Below are positions 33,986 through 47,705 of a stretch of 64,000 nt of DNA, piece by piece. Both the position numbers and the translations under genes were made by a program. Where the stretch lies: the NCBI GenBank assembly GCA_003342895.1, contig PTFA01000314.1, positions 744,001 to 808,000 of the forward strand, in the 5' to 3' direction. This DNA comes from Casuarius casuarius (lineage: Eukaryota; Chordata; Aves; Casuariiformes; Casuariidae). Numbering within the stretch: the first letter of the stretch is position 1; each line of letters begins with the position of its first letter. Under the pieces are notes generated by a model, which was not told the origin of the DNA, searched no databases, and saw only the letters and a list, made by a program, of their open reading frames with translations.

Positions 33986-36900
33986 AAACTTGGATTTCAC
34001 TATCATAGGAAAGAAAGATATATGGTCTATTTTTCTGAGCAAACCTGGGTTCAAATTTTGATTCTATTATAGTCTAGCAGAACAGCCTTGCAGGTTTGTG
34101 CAAGCCCATCTTCCTACCCCTTGTGTTGCTTAACTACACAGCAAGGTCTTAGAGAGAGATAGAAAGAGACAGAAAGAGAGAGAGAGACTCTTTGTTCCAG
34201 GATATTTGTATTGCATGATATTTGCATAGCATGATGTGGCTCTGATTTCACTCAGGGTTTGTAGATACAACTGTAATAAATCCTAGCATGTGAGCCAGCT
34301 CCCTTGGCACCACTGAGAATCATTCCAGTCACTCTCAAAGGTTTCAGATCTTTCCTTAAAGCCTGACAGAGTTAACAGCATCACATGGGTCATGTCCCTG
34401 CTTACTAGATACTCCTGTCCATTTGAGGGATTTAGTTGCCTAACACCAGGCTAGAGAGAACTCTTTTTCTCCTCTTGTGGGTGTCAGACAGGCTAGCCTA
34501 CTCCCAGTACTGCTCAGTACATAGCACTGGACATGTGAATCCTGTTTGGTTCTTTCCAGTCCAGACAAAGATCCTGGAGCAGAGATGTCTGCGTGGGGTT
34601 GCCAAGTGGGCAGAAGAGTGCTTAGCAGCAAGTGACACCATACTAAGGGCAAGTCCCCTAAATCTGTCCCAGAGCAACTCACCCAGAAGTGTTATGTGGA
34701 GTCTGTGGCAGATACTGGAACTGAACCCAATTTCCTGAAACTTAGCCTGATGTCTCAGCTTCATCTATCCTGTCATGTCCTGTGCAATTGGTGTATTTCT
34801 AGCAATAAAGTAACAAAAGGTTTCCAACAGTTCACTTGTTACTCAAAACCCCTCTGCTTTTTAGTCAGACTTTGTAGCAGTTGCAACTGGTGTCTATCTG
34901 AAGTGACAGAATTATTTAAACAGCATGGTTATTTTTCCTAATTCTTCATTTCTGTCTGACTTCAATGCAAAGTTGAAAGGCATCGCTTTAATGTTTAAGT
35001 CCCTACAAAGAACCACTCTGTATTATTTCTCTTTGAAGCACCATCTCACAATGGGACTTATCTTACTATTAAAAGATTTTTAGATATTGCACCAGAGGAA
35101 TGATTTACTGAGTTATTTAGCAGTAATCCTGTTGATTCAATGTGGTGATAAGCTCTCCAGCTAAGAATGCTTTCACTATCCCTTCAATTTCCCAACATGC
35201 CTTCAGAATAAAATTGAAGCTGTGACCACATCCAGAGCCTGTAATTTGGCCTATGNCCTCTGAAGCCTTGGGCCAGATGGTCACCTGCTGCACACCATGC
35301 TCCACCCAGAGAAGAGCTTTTAATCAGACAGGATGTCCTCGAAAAAAAAGTGCTTTTATACTATACGGATGGTCATCATGCCTCATCCTGGAGAGAATGT
35401 GGGTTATTTAACCCAAAGAAGAAATGGATGGCAGATTAAATGATGATTATTCAACCTTCTGACCTTAGTTCATTAAAAAATTTTCCTGGGACATGCAATT
35501 TCACTTTTGAAATTTAAGAAAAAAAAAGTGTGGTTTATCATATGGGTACGAGCCAGGTCTCCTTCTCAAATGGAAAGGGAGGAAATTCAAGCTACTATAT
35601 TGTGATACAATTTAGTAACCTAAATTGCTGCATATTTTCCCACTTATTCTATTAAAAGTAGAAGTACTCAGGAGAAGTGGGGATAAAGACAGCTAAAAAA
35701 ATAAAGACAGCTAAAAACAATCGTGCTATTACTTTGAGAGTAACTGCATTTTTTCCAATATGCTTGGATGTTCAATTTGAAAGAAAAAATTGCTTCAGTC
35801 GCCAATAAGCTCAAGAAATCTATGGGACCCAGTTGTCATGGTCTGTTAATATACTGTACATTTCTGCTAACCATCTGGCTGCTTTCAATGCTTTTGCCAC
35901 TCAGCAAGAATATCATTTACAATAAATTTCAACAAATACCATATGCATTAGGTTGAGAAACGTAAGTGATATTTTTTAAATATGCACATTGTATAAGTGC
36001 TTAATGTTGACCAGACCCTTCAGTATTTTAGAGTCTGTGGCCCAATAGACTTGGAGACCAAGGCTCCAGTTCGTAATCCTGCAGGCACCTGCCTTGCTGC
36101 TCAGGGCTGGCTTTGCAGAGGGACCGAAGAGCACTACTGAGCCCCACTTTGAGGTATCTGACCCCAAAGCAGAAGCTACAACTTGGAGCCAAGAGCCTGA
36201 GTTTCATACTCAGGGCATGGAGAAGGGTAGGGACCTGAGAAAGGGGCTTATATCAACCAATGCCTGAATGGTGAAAATTATCAGTGGGAGATGCTGATGG
36301 TTCATGGTTTAACTCCTGCCTCTCTGCAGTGTGTGGGCTGTGGGAGAACCTTATCTCCAGCAGGGATTCAAAGCCCTGAGCCATCTTCTGCAGTGGAGAG
36401 CACAAGTCCTTCCTCACAAAGCCAGTATGAGAGTCACTCCTTTCCTCAAGGGAACAGGATTTTCCCTTCCAGAGCCCTGAGGTGACAATACTATAACTAA
36501 GAGTCACTATAACTAAGGCCTTGCATGGCTTCGCTGCTCTCATCGTGTATCCTGGCCCTCAGGGAGGGCTTTCATGGTACTCTCCTACCCNCTGAGGAAG
36601 TTCCCCTGTGCTTAAAAATGCAAGAATTAATTGAGGCAAAGAAAAGGAAAGGCACAAGCTAACCCTGACCCAGCAAAGCCGCAGTCCTAGCCCAGGCTTC
36701 AGGAGCAGTTTTTCACCTACTGAAAGTTTAGTGAAAAATACAGGACACCCTTAATGTCCTATGTATTAAGCTTCCTTCTGCAAATATTCAGAAATTGCAG
36801 GGGCAGGGAGGTTCTTTATAGCTACTCAGAGCTTTCTAAAGGACAACTCTTGGGGTTTTGGTATCGATTTCTTTCAATGGTTTTCAGTTAGCAAAAGCTA

Positions 36901-39781
36901 AGACATTGCTTTTCTATACAAACCTGGAAAAAAACAACTAAAAAAAATCAATAGAATTTTTCATTAATCTTTTCATGTGTTTGAAAGAGTTCAGATGGTA
37001 AATATTTTAATAGTGCTAGTAATTAGTGAATACATAGTCATCTAGTCTTGAAAATATAACGTCTGGAAAGTTTCTACTGAATTTGAACATTAACAGATGG
37101 GGCTTTAAAAGCAGTCAGCATTTGTCTAATCCTTCTTCTCTTTGACTAAATTGGAGCTTTACCACTTGCTTCAGGAGGAACAGATCTGGGCCAGTTTTAA
37201 AATTCCTGCACTAAAATACATAACTACCAGCCTTAGACAAAGTTGCAATCTCATTTTAAATAGAGCGAGATAAGCATTGATATTTTTTCAATACCAATTA
37301 CATCCTAACATTTCATAACAGACCCATTAAACAGGAATATGAATTGCTATTCAAGCCACTAAAAGGTCTTACAAAATAATCTTTTGACTCCCAGCTCAAG
37401 AACAACTTAATGACACAGAAGGAATACACAGAATGATCTTAGAAGCACTTCAAAAGGAAAATCTGATCACCCATCCTTTAGATTGTTAATGCAGATTCCT
37501 TTGTGGAAATACACCACTATTACTACAATTATATCATCAAAATACTATCAGTCTGACTTCAGGTATGTTAGTCACTTCATTCCTTCTGTGTATTTGGAAC
37601 CTNATGCATTGCAAAATGTGTGTCTTAGCAACTGAAAAGGCATTTCCAGATGAGACACACAAATCACTTTCACAGTCAAAAGACCTTGCACACAAAAACT
37701 TACATAACCTAATATTCCTTGGCATTCAGAAAACCATGTATACTAATTTGTACTAACTAGGTGATTGATTCTCCTGCACTTCTCATAAGCAATGCACTTG
37801 GCAAGTTACAAATGGCACATTATCTGTGCATTTAATTTTTCAGAGAAGGCTGTAATCTGCTTTCCACTTACAGCGCTGTTATTTCAGTGGAAGGTGCTCC
37901 AGCACAGTTAGGCATTTTGTCTCTGGACAGCACTATAGGAGGGATACAACTCTGCTGTTGCACCTGGGATGCCCTCAGTAGATGACCTATTAGCCATATC
38001 TCACATGTGCTACCAAATAGAAACATTAATTCATTATGAAAATAAATATATTTGTGAAAGAGCCATGCATTTGGTCTACCAATCTGTTAGGTATGCCATG
38101 CCCTGGACAGGGCTACCTGGACCACTGGCAATATTTTTCTGTAAAGAAAGTAGCTTCTATAGAGGCTCATCCCANAGCAGTTAACATCAGCCTGGAAAAA
38201 CTCTGCTTTAGATGCTAACACCTGGGAAAGTGTTTGGGTACCACCACACTAGACACACAGGCCTTGAAGTTATGTGACAGGGAGCAAAATATAGGTACCA
38301 AATTTAGCTTTGGATTTCTAAGAACCTTCTAGAGGAGTGCTCTCTTTCTAGCACTTCCTCCTGAGAGTACAGTCTGATTCCTTATGACTTGCTGCTGTTG
38401 CCAGCACCTAGGCTGCTCAGGAAGTTAAAGGTCTTTCCCAGATATCAGCCTTGTGACTGCTTTGGCTTGCTCCTTACTGTTCTGGGGATGCATGGCAGGC
38501 ATCCACAAAACAAACTTTACAGAGGATCCCAAAACAATTGCTACATGCTTTGGACAGCAAGAGAAATGTACTGTTATAATTAGGATAATAAACCTACCCC
38601 TGAGGACATCTGTCTCTGTATTCACAGATCTCAGATATTACCTTTGCTTGGGGCAGTCTTTCAAAGAGTCTAGGGTTCTCCTTCCCATGCTAATCCTTTT
38701 GAAGAAAGGACTGAGTATTTATTTCTCTCTCCTCCATGGGCCACTTCCCGTCCCTCTAATTTGGGTACTTGAGGACCTGGGTTTATTTTGCTGCATCTGG
38801 GGGTGACAGATCCATGTCAGAGCAAGATGCTTCTGGCCTTCCTTTTTTGCCTTGTTGACTGACATTTCATCAAATGCAAATTAGCAGTCTTAGGTTTTCT
38901 ATCTCCCACGCTACACTTAACCCCTAATGACCTCTTGTTGAAGAATAATTTTTATTTTTCAGCCTTGACATGTATTTCTTCCTTCTGTTGCCATGTGGAT
39001 CCATCCATCCTCCTAAAATAGGTCTGTTGTCCAATAAGCACATGTTACAAAAAAGCCCCATGCATACATACAGGCAAATTGGTGGTTTACAGCTAAAATT
39101 CAAGGATGAATAGCACTTCCAGGAGGGTTTGGCTGCTGCCACCAGCTTCCTTTGTACAATGCCTTCCAGAGGCTACTAGCCTTAGTGGATCACCTGATCT
39201 TTTTGTGTCCTGTAACAAAAGATAAAAAAGCCATCAAGCTAGGTGTGTTGCATCTTACTACCACGCAAGTGGGCAGTAAGATCCCAAGGGTGACCCTATT
39301 CACCCACATCTTCCATAAAGGAGCAGAATTGGAGCACAGGAACAGGGAGTGCATATCTGTGGGTGCNGGTTCTTTGCCTCTGATCCATGGGAAGCAGTGG
39401 GAGCAAGTCAAGAGCTTATACTTCCACAGCTCGTGCAGCAAGCAAAAACAATGAGTATAGACACTTCTGTGTTATCTCTCCACAAAGAGGATTAGCATCT
39501 TTATGTGCAAATAGCATCTTATTTCAGAAGAGAAAAAGATCTTTGGTTGCTTATCCATGGATCTGGTAGCTAAAAATCCTTGACTTTCTTTTCTAACCAG
39601 TTCAGTGTTTTATAATGAAAACAGAAAAGAGGGATGAATTTAACGAGTGTACAATACTAAACTAGGCTCTACTGGTAGTAGATATCACATGCTGAAACAT
39701 GAGGGGCATAGAAACTAAAATAAATGCATGACCCATACCACTTCACAGCAATGTGACTTCCAGAGATTCCCTGGTTTTCAG
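33986..39781. other. No gene recognised
   Basis: Unique DNA. Small tandem duplications are visible, for example ATAAAGACAGCTAAAAA twice near 35,683-35,717 and ACTATAACTAAG twice near 36,490-36,517. There is no exon or transposon I can support. Confidence 0.45.
34151..34188. repeat. Impure (AG)n tract
   Basis: An AGAGAGAT, AGAAAGAGAC and AGAAAGAG pattern, imperfect and therefore probably old. Confidence 0.88.
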
Positions 39782-39854
39782 ACACCTCCAAAGCAGATTA
39801 TGCTGAACAGACTAACACAAGACACCCAGAGAAAATACTGCCACACCACCACAG
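39782..39854 (+). other. Possible exon (73 bp), low confidence
   Basis: The acceptor GATTCCCTGGTTTTCAG and donor CCACAG|GTGAGC bound 73 bp that are open in two of three frames (one reads KQIMLNRLTQDTQRKYC). Another well-bounded segment follows about 0.9 kb downstream on the same strand. Coding or lncRNA status cannot be decided. Confidence 0.25.
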
Positions 39855-40258
39855 GTGAGCTGCTGAAGGGCTCTACTGTTGATGAGCACCATTGCTGCAG
39901 TTGTCTGGTCTGTTTTACAATGCTTTTTCAATTTTACATTGAAGCTTTTAACAGGTTTCTACCAACACTGCATCTGAGCCACATGGTAAATCTAGTGTCC
40001 AGAAATCTTTGCAGCTGTATCTCAATTCCCATAACAACTTTTAGTTNCAATGCCTGATTCTGGGCAGTTATTTCCTGTAGAGTTCAGTTCATTTTGTTTG
40101 TTTCTAGAAAAGTTTGGAACAACTTAAGCACTGCGCTCTTAAGTAACAAAAAATATGCACTTTTAGCCTCTTCAGTTTAGAGCCAACTTTGTAATTCTTT
40201 TTGTGGTCTGAATGAATTATGAACTATAATATCATCAGTGGTTTCATCCTGCTGTGAG

Positions 40259-40285
40259 TGGCTTCACACTGGCAGTGTGAAGCCA
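40259..40285. repeat. Perfect 13-bp palindrome with 1-nt centre
   Basis: TGGCTTCACACTG, one G, then CAGTGTGAAGCCA. This is a near-perfect 27-bp palindrome able to form a cruciform, or to bind a dimeric factor as an inverted half-site pair. Confidence 0.93.
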
Positions 40286-40728
40286 GAACCAGANGTACTT
40301 TCTGCTCCCAGTAAATTAAAAATAGTGAGCAGTGTGTGTGCCTTCTGAGACTAGAGATTATCTTCTATCTTTGGATGCTGGAGTCTGAGTGCAGTTTCCA
40401 AAGCTCTGCCTGCATTGTATAATTTTTAAACGCAGGTAATGTAATTCTCAAATCCATGTTCATGGTCCCCTACAAAACCCCAAAGAAGCACTCCACAGAG
40501 ATTTGGTAAATAGAAATTTAAAAAATATGCACAAGAAATGTTGTTTGCGGAGAATATTTCAGCTACACAAGAAAGCAGTATCTGTAAAACAGCTACGTGG
40601 AGGATAACTCTAAACCAGCCTCTGTGAGATTTATTGTTCCCAGTTTGGATAAGACCAGGGGCCTGCATGAAAATGAAAAATGTTAGATGCAAAATGGATA
40701 AAATGCTTTCCCCATTCCTAATCTGCAG

Positions 40729-40818
40729 AAGTCTGCTGCAAGATGCCAATGGAAGATACCTCAGAAGCATTCAAAAAAAGCGGTTGTTTCGATATACAGA
40801 ACATTATCAGTGTTACAG
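40729..40818 (+). other. Possible exon (90 bp), strong splice signals
   Basis: The acceptor TGCTTTCCCCATTCCTAATCTGCAG and donor TTACAG|GTAAGGAC are both close to consensus. The segment is exactly 90 bp and open in all three frames (one contains MPMEDTSEAFKKSGCF, another RYLRSIQKKRLFRYTEHYQ). It is the best-bounded candidate exon on the plus strand. No family is recognised, and it could belong to a noncoding transcript. Confidence 0.3.
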
Positions 40819-43800
40819 GTAAGGACTAAAAATAGTCAGTTACTTCAGGAGTTAAATCAACCTCTAACTATTTAGATTTGGAAGGAAACTTTCCTTATGA
40901 ACAACTTGTCCCGCTGTAGGATGCTTGCATCTCTCCCTGAAGTATCCCTGGCTGGCTGCTGTGAGATACAGAATAAGGACTTAGCTGGAATGCGGATTCA
41001 ATCCAACCTAGCAAAGTCTACATTCCTGAAATTACTCGCAACTACTGTATTCAACAAAATTGTCAGACTTCATTAGATACTTTATTTGTAACAAATAATC
41101 CAAGCATATGTCTTATTTTATTTAGCCACTTAGAATAACTGTCTCACAGGTTTACTTTTCAAATGCCACCCTTACTGTGCATGTCTATGCCTTGCCTTGA
41201 CTGGCTGCTATAAATATGGAGTGCTCAAGATGAGAAATCTTCCTTTTTGCCCTCCCTCAAAAAAGCAGCAAGAAATAACTAATCAGGTCACATGCTGAAA
41301 ATATGTTGAGACNACTTTAATTAAAAATCCTTCTTTGCACAAAGTAGAGGAAGTTGTGTGACAGAAAAATCATGTACCAGACTGCTCATTTTGGTTTCAG
41401 TCCAGGCCAACATTTTGGCACATGCTTAACCATACACCAGCATTTCCCAGCCTGTGCCGCATGTTTAGCTGGAAGTTGGTGCTTCTCAGGAGACAGAGTA
41501 CAGTGCCGTGCATACAGGTGCCGCTGAAGGAAGACACCAGGAGAGGCTAGAAAGCTGAGGAGCAAGAACTGCTCTGCGAAGAGAGCGGGGCTGGCAGTTC
41601 CCTATAGACAGTTACAACAACCACACAGGTGCAGCGCTTGGGCATAGAGGAGGGCACAGATGAGGGCACATGGCACAGCCCCACCCACAGGCTGCACCTA
41701 CAGCTGTGGCAATGCTTTGCAGCTCTCAAAAGTGAAAAGATTTGTGTGTTTTCATTGTTTAAGCATATTGCAAATGCACCGAGAGGTTTTTGCAGAAGAG
41801 CGTCTACCCCAGCTCAAAAGCCAAACAACATAGGAGAGCAGGGACCATACAGTTTCCAGGGGGCAGGTAAAGTGAAGGATTTCCCCAAGTGCTCACACTT
41901 GACCTAGCTGATGCTCCAGCTAAAGTCTGTAGTGAAAAGCTGCCTGTGCTTTCAATGGGAAGCAGATCCTGACCAGTGCTGAGTGATCACTGAAAATATA
42001 GTGCACTTGAAATCCAGACAACTTACTAAATCTGGCTACATTTCCAGCTGGAAAAGCCCTGCCATGGGGACCCAGCTGGAACTGGGCTTCAGGACATTTG
42101 GCAGGGGATCCTGGACACACTAAAAGGCCCAGACACAAAGCATGCAAGCAGGTGGCCCTGGCCTTATACCTATAACCAAGGTCAATGCAAAACTGGAAGG
42201 AGTGGTGAGGCCTCTCCAATGAGATATCATTGGCAACCCCTACCTCCTGTTGGGGTACCATGGATGTTTGCAGCCCTTGTGAGACTTCCCATAAGACCAC
42301 AACATCTGTTTTAAGCCCTGCTGCTAAGTCCCATAGCTTTCTTTCCAGAACAGCACCAACACCCTTGACCCAACCTACTTATGCTCTTCCCCTCAACCTT
42401 GGGCAACAAAAGTAATAAAGAGCCAACCTTCAAAATTTGAGGCAGTGTGATGAAGCCAGACCAGTTTTGTCCCACTAATTTGTATTCCTCAAGCAGAAGG
42501 AGCTCTACTCCCCCCCTTCAACCTTTCTAAAATAGTTAATTATCAGACAAGATCTTTTCTTTCAGCTGCTGAATAGAGGCTCTAAATGCCAAGCTGAATT
42601 ACAGACACAAACCTCCTCCTGAAGGAGCAACTGGTGTAGTTGTAGTTCATGATATACCTCCCTCACTTATCAGACTTATCAGCATCCCTCATCTACTTCT
42701 CACTCCCATTCTTTTCTCCCCATCCCAACTGACTCCTGCTTTGCTAAATGTCTCAGAACAGAAAAAGCCAATAGAGAGATCAGAATCAGGAAAAAAGTTC
42801 ATAGGCCTGCGTAGGCAAAATGAGCAGTTTAAGCAGCAATTCAGAACATAGGATTTTTATAGTCCCTTTTCAGCAGATCTGACAGTCACCTGCCACTGGA
42901 AACGCAACATCCCCAGCACCATACGGCAGCTTGAGTACTTGATGCAAGAGCTGGAGTCCCCAAAACACCCCTGTGTGCCTGCCGCTGGCCTATATACCTA
43001 TGAGCCCCATGGCTTGCACTTGCCCTTTGTCTGTGGGCTGCAGGTTTTCGTCCCCAGTGCTGGGTAAGAGAGTGGACTGCGAGGACCCAGCTGCCCCATC
43101 ACTAGCACCAGTAGCAATAACTTGCCTTGCTTACACCCCAGACATCCAGGAGGGATTTGAGTGGTGGCTGACCTCAAGGATATATTTTCACTGGAGGAGC
43201 CTGCTCCTCAGCATTGCTGCTCTTTGGAAGAGATGTTGCCATCCTTGGTTTCTCACACAGGATGCTCACAAAGAATGAGCACACAGTGTTTCCCATCAGT
43301 CCTTCTGGGTCACATCTAGAAGTTAGGTGCCTCCTTTGCTCTCCCTTATTAGTTTGTCAGAAAAGCAGCCTTCAGTTTCTATAAGATGAGAAGCTGAAGA
43401 ATTTTCACATGTCCTTAGTTCACAGCATCTTCAAGAGTTTCTCTAAGCAAAGACAAAACTCCAAAGAGAAAGTCCTTTCAAAACAAAAATCCTTCTCCCT
43501 GGTTTACACAGCAAAAGGATGTCACTTACCAGTGTTTGTTAATGAGTACACAAAAGGGGGGGAAAAAAAGAGCAGTAAAAAAAGGATGTTCTGTATGATT
43601 CAATGGCCAAACATCTAGCTTGCCACTGTCATCTTCTCCACTCTTTATAAGATCATCCTGGCTCNGAATCAAGTTAACCAGTTTGCAAATCTAATTTGAA
43701 TTCTTAAACACAACTCCAATTTATCATGCTCCTTTCTAAGGTCAAATCTATTCTGTATTCTTTCTCAAAGTTTTCCAGCATGGTAAGTACTGTAGCTGCA

Positions 43801-44672
43801 TAATAAAATGAAATGCAATTCTTACTGTATGGAAAACTTCCTTGAAAAAGAAAATAACTTGGCATGGTTGTAGCTGTTATGAATTTCAGCTTTTATAAAG
43901 CACATTAGTATTCACATTGGTTTTCACAAGAGCTTTGTACTCCTGGCAACTGTAAGACAGTTTTTCTTTCTCTTTATATGAATATATATAATGCATAGAA
44001 AAGATAAATCCATGTTTGTGTTCAAAAGATGCCAAGGTGCAGCAAAAGTGGGAATTGTATCTTTTTAACACCATTTCCTTGCTAAGCCTTGGAGATGTGG
44101 GACAAGTTGTTGATGCACTTTGCAGGACCAGAGAATAGGTCAGCCATATTAATTGCTAAAAATGATTATTAGCAGCAAGTGCAGCTGCTATACTGAAAAA
44201 TGACAAACAGGGCAAGGCCCAGAAAAGACACCAAAAATAGTGGAAGAATGCAATACACCTGGCTATACATGGAAGAACAACCTTCAGTGCACAGTTCTGG
44301 TTGTATTTATGCTGAAAAGATAACACAGCAGCACTTCATCAGCAACTGGCTGCTCAGGATATTCTCAGTCTAAGAATGATCTAGACTCATGAGGAGAGCA
44401 AAAACCCCTGTAGACAGATCTCAGATGGATGCTGTGAAGCAGCATCACATGTCAAAGATCTTGGCTGCAATCCTCAAAAAAGCCTGAGTGAGTTGGTACT
44501 AAATGCAACTGAAATTAAATGCATCCAGATCATTCAATTTCCTTGAATAGGCTGTTGTACAGTGCTACTAATAATGCAGGTCACTAAGTCAGTGATGCTA
44601 AAATCTTGATACCACATTGCTCCACAGTCGAATAAACACTTTGCTTCATTGGGGAGTTATTCTTTTTGCTGG

Positions 44673-44706
<34 letters not shown>

Positions 44707-45912
44707 CTTTTGGCATAATGTGGAGCTCTCCCAAGACCATAAATCCAGCTTTATGAGGATTCAAAAGGGAGAAAAAATACAGTAAGAAAAATTAAATCTT
44801 TAAAGTGGTTCTGTTGAAATATATGACACCATTAGGGTACTGCAGGATGTTGCAGGACTAAAAACAATGGTCATGCTCTAACAGGACATTAGAGTATTTG
44901 CTTCCCAATAGCAGTGCTTGTTTGGTGTACACAGATATTACACTTGTCCCTGCACCAGGACACTACATTGACCACCCTAGACATTGGACCAGAGCTCTTT
45001 GAAAGGGAAGTCAGATTTGAATTTGGTGACTGGATGCAGCCAGCACAGCAAGAAAACTGAGAGGCAAGGTGGTGCTCTCCAACTTGCTTTCATCTTTCAG
45101 CATTTAAAGCCATTGCAAGGTTAGACTGAATCTGGATGGAGGCCGGCTAATATGGAGAGTGCAGGAGAGATGTCAAATCGTGCACAACTTATCATGCAAC
45201 CCTGCAATTCACATATTATATATAGGACTACTGTTGTCAGAGCATGAAGAACGCTGATTTTGATGCTACTACTTCTAGATACTTTTGAAAATCCAAAGCA
45301 TACTCCTCTCTATCCTCTGAGAAGGCATTGGGTGGCTACAGAGCAGGAAAGTGACACTGCCATCCACTCTAAGAAATAGACATCTCCAAGGATGTCAAAG
45401 GCAGAAGAGTTTCACTTTCAGTAGTGGCCTAGGGCAAACCTCTCCAAACGTTCATGGATGAAGTACATAGCTTTATGGAAACCTGCACACATTTTATATG
45501 CCAGCTCTCAAGCTTTTAAATTCAGTGAGCTTTTGCTGTTATTTTTCCCACCTTTTCTAAAGTTGGGAGAAATGCAGAATTCCTCAGCAGTGAAATGTGA
45601 TGCTCAAAAAATAAACCCAGCTGCAATTCTTGCTCTAACAGCAAGTAAAAGACATCCTGAAAGCCATCCAGGCATAGTACCCACTAGAAGTCAACTGCTG
45701 AAATTCAGGCTCATGGACATAGAAATCTTTCCCTCTTGTTTGCCTCGTTGCAAACAAAATGCCAAGCAAAGCAGACTCATCTCCCAGCCAACCGTGCTCA
45801 GTAAGTCAATGTTTACCTGGAGTACTTTCTGATGCTTGAGAAAGATGCCACACAAATCCAAATGCAGTGAAACCATTCTCTTCACCAAGATTTCCCCCAG
45901 CTTATTAACTGT
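40819..45912. other. No gene recognised
   Basis: This stretch holds one long poly-T run (44,676-44,703). The stretch at about 41,440-41,720 is somewhat GC-richer, with several CpG but no island. Confidence 0.45.
44676..44703. repeat. Poly-T run (28 nt)
   Basis: The longest homopolymer in the window. It could be the tail of a minus-strand retroposed sequence extending right, but nothing there is recognisable. Confidence 0.92.
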
Positions 45913-45961
45913 AACTAAGCCAACATACTCTACCAAGATGGAAGAGTATGTTGGCTTAGTT
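45913..45961. repeat. Near-perfect 49-bp hairpin
   Basis: Perfect 19-bp arms lie at 45,913-45,931 and 45,943-45,961 (AACTAAGCCAACATACTCT and its reverse complement). They surround an A-A mismatch, a further 3-bp stem (CCA/TGG) and an AGA triloop. Perfect pairing over 22 of 23 positions is far beyond chance. It may have arisen by a template-switch copying of one arm. A small-RNA precursor is possible but the stem is short for a microRNA. Confidence 0.95.
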
Positions 45962-45977
45962 GTAAGCAACAACAAAC

Positions 45978-46001
45978 CAACAACAAACCAACTTCACCAA
46001 A
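45978..46001. repeat. Short tandem duplication next to the hairpin
   Basis: CAACAAACCAA is present twice in tandem about 15-20 bp right of the hairpin, which marks this spot as locally rearranged. The coordinates are approximate. Confidence 0.8.
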
Positions 46002-47676
46002 ACTGAACCACCCAAGAAAAACCCCAGAGAGGCCTTGAATTAGGAACACATTTTTATTAGTGCTTACATCTTTTCCTTGGTCAGGAGGGCATGCAGGGCA
46101 GCATTTGCATGCCTTCCCAAACAAGGAGAGCATCTGTGAACTGCAGAGTCTCATCCTGCTTCTGCCTTCAACAGTGCTTCAGTTTCCATTTCCCTCCTTT
46201 TTCCTGGTTTTGACCATCTTAGGCCAGTTTTTCCACACTGCATAGAGACAGGGTCTCGCACAACAGGGCTCCAACCTCACTCCAAAAAAGGTACACAGCA
46301 CATAAAAATCTGAAATTTGAAGTAGAGCCTCAAACCATTTTGGAGATAACATGATTGAACAGGAGACCCTTATGTCTTCTGATATTAAGCCTGATTTATG
46401 CAAACAATTGAGTCCGATATCTTCATTGCACCAATGTGTAATTATTTTGCAGTTAAAGCAGCTCCCTGCATCTGTTCGTGGACATTTGGATGCATTCAGA
46501 CACTTCTGAACATGAACAGACATGGAGAGTTGACATAAGCCTGCCCAATAACATACTGCCTTTCACAGTAGTCACAACAAGGGAATTATAGGCTGTTATT
46601 CCATTTTTGTGAGCTAGGATGTCTAACTACTTATTGTGTATTTAAAAACAATAATCCTCCCTTTAAAGATTTGCAGAGCAAATAAGATACTTGTTTTTCT
46701 GAAAAGAAAATTGCCCTGCAGACGTAGATGGTCATGCAACCAGTGTGGGGTGACAGCTGGTATTTAAATGGAAAACTATTTCTTCCCAGTCTGTCAAGAC
46801 AGGGACCTCATCTTCCAAAGCAAGTGTGAGGTTGCTTAAACCCCTACATATCATGAAGCTGCTGGCATAAGGAGAAAATGAGTGAAGTGAAACTAAAAAT
46901 CATCTTTCTCCATGCAAGCTGCAGTTCCCTTGCAAGCCCTGGCTCCCAAATTCCCCGGGGGCTGTCCACAGGGTGGCAGAGAACTAACACTTGTGGAGCA
47001 ACAGCAACAATCTAGCAGGTCCTAACAAGGTTGCATGTAACAGCATATGATCAAGGCTCACACCTCGTCTACCCTTCCCTCCTCAAAATGTTCACTTACT
47101 GCCTGGCACGAACTCTTTATAGTTTGCTTTTAAGCCGTGAGACTTATCTGACAGCAACTTGGCTCTCAGCATGCCCCTGGCTCTGTGGGATGGGGGCAGT
47201 AAGATATTTCAACTTCACTTTATGGAGCAGCTTATCCTCTGTCACATCCGCAAAATAACCATCACAAGGGGCTGTCTCAGCCTAGGCTCCCTGTCCCTGG
47301 GCAAACCAGCACCCTCCTCTCCACATGCACTGTGGCCATGTCCAGCTTAACTGCCTCTCCCTGCTTGTTCGCTCCCAGGAAGGTCTACTTCATGGGCAGT
47401 TGCTCCACAGCATCTCCAGTAGAGCAGATTAATTCGTGATGGCATTAGGGGGAGGTCTATCATGCTGTATATACCAAAGAAAGACGATATTCTAACAAGT
47501 TTCTTTGAAAAATCTTGGCCAATGTGTAATCATAATACTATGCTCAGGTTCTCTCTACTTGAGAAGTGCCTTGACAGCTGAGGCAAAGCAAAAAAGAACC
47601 TTAGTAGTGTAAACAGTATGTATAAGATTTTAATTAGGAAATAATTCAAAACAATGTGTATTATTACTGAGATGAC

Positions 47677-47705
47677 ATTTCAGTTAAATTTCATTTAACT
47701 GAAAT
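47677..47705. repeat. Perfect 13-bp hairpin with triloop
   Basis: The arms ATTTCAGTTAAAT and ATTTAACTGAAAT are separated by TTC. AT-rich and perfect. Confidence 0.93.

Noticed and set aside
44676..44703. 28-nt poly-T considered as a retrocopy tail
   Set aside because: Nothing to its right on the minus strand reads as a decayed coding sequence or a known SINE/LINE end.
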